From positions 1 through 64,000 of the forward strand of contig NZ_BMWA01000006.1 in NCBI RefSeq assembly GCF_014650995.1: a stretch of DNA of 64,000 bases. The letters run 5' to 3'. The translations under genes were made by a program, and so were the position numbers. How positions within the stretch are numbered: position 1 is the first letter of the stretch; the number at the start of each line of letters is the position of its first letter. Under the pieces are notes generated by a model that made no database searches, had not been told where the DNA came from, and worked only from the letters and a program-made list of their open reading frames with translations. This document shows positions 61,095 to 64,000 of this stretch, piece after piece. The DNA comes from Streptomyces viridiviolaceus. Lineage in GTDB: Bacteria > Actinomycetota > Actinomycetes > Streptomycetales > Streptomycetaceae.

Positions 61095-64000
<2,906 letters not shown>

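Overview
The window is GC-rich actinobacterial DNA, almost certainly from the chromosome core of a Streptomyces. The reasons are strong third-position GC bias, a short cysteine-free chaplin (ChpE-like), a GATC-binding nucleoid protein (Gbn-like), a streptophobe membrane protein and an AmaP/Asp23 cluster. The gene order, as I recall it, resembles the SCO1793-SCO1849 core segment of S. coelicolor. No tRNA, insertion sequence, prophage or CRISPR array was seen.

Layout. 1-310 is the promoter and leader of a ribosomal RNA operon lying to the left, read leftwards. 305-6554 holds a DNA glycosylase, an Spo0M-like protein, a PEBP protein, an HNH nuclease, an SPFH/NfeD membrane pair and an ABC ATPase. 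6555-7230 is a minisatellite beside chpE. 7650-11416 carries a GAF histidine kinase/NarL-type regulator pair, a dehydrogenase and a divergent QueA. 11767-18653 has a secreted transglycosylase, an FHA-FHA-ABC transporter, a streptophobe protein and serB. 18718-22286 holds a phosphatase, two tiny membrane proteins, an MFS exporter with a divergent GntR regulator, and a secreted protein. 22448-28459 contains fabG-fabI, tldD-tldE and tyrS. 28529-33048 has small membrane proteins, moaA and an ActP-like symporter with its DUF485 partner. 33310-36418 is a tandem pair of secreted subtilases. 36460-44584 has a CoA-transferase interrupted by a repeat tract, then CopD, exonuclease, SURF1, GH15 and SDR genes. 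44640-46950 is an Asp23/AmaP envelope cluster. 47820-55585 has an enoyl-CoA hydratase, gbn, an ABC-F protein with a tiny leader peptide, a VOC protein, a hydrolase and an aldolase, with a second intergenic repeat array. 55856-58287 has a GH25 lysozyme and a phosphate transporter behind a PHO box. 58288-64000 is a cobalamin riboswitch followed by cobD-cobQ-cobN, the last cut by the window edge.

How genes work together. Translational coupling (4-8 nt overlaps) ties kinase to regulator, SDR to queA, tldD to tldE, the symporter pair, four of the five Asp23-cluster genes, and cobD-cobQ-cobN. Several starts have a TANNNT box exactly six bases upstream and little or no Shine-Dalgarno sequence, which suggests leaderless mRNAs. 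Strong perfect hairpins separate most convergent genes.

The most unusual features are three independent GC-rich tandem-repeat expansions (two intergenic, one inside the CoA-transferase reading frame), a dense GATC cluster next to gbn, and a seven-codon leader ORF in front of the ABC-F gene. I found no clear multi-gene defence or biosynthetic system that would count as wholly new.
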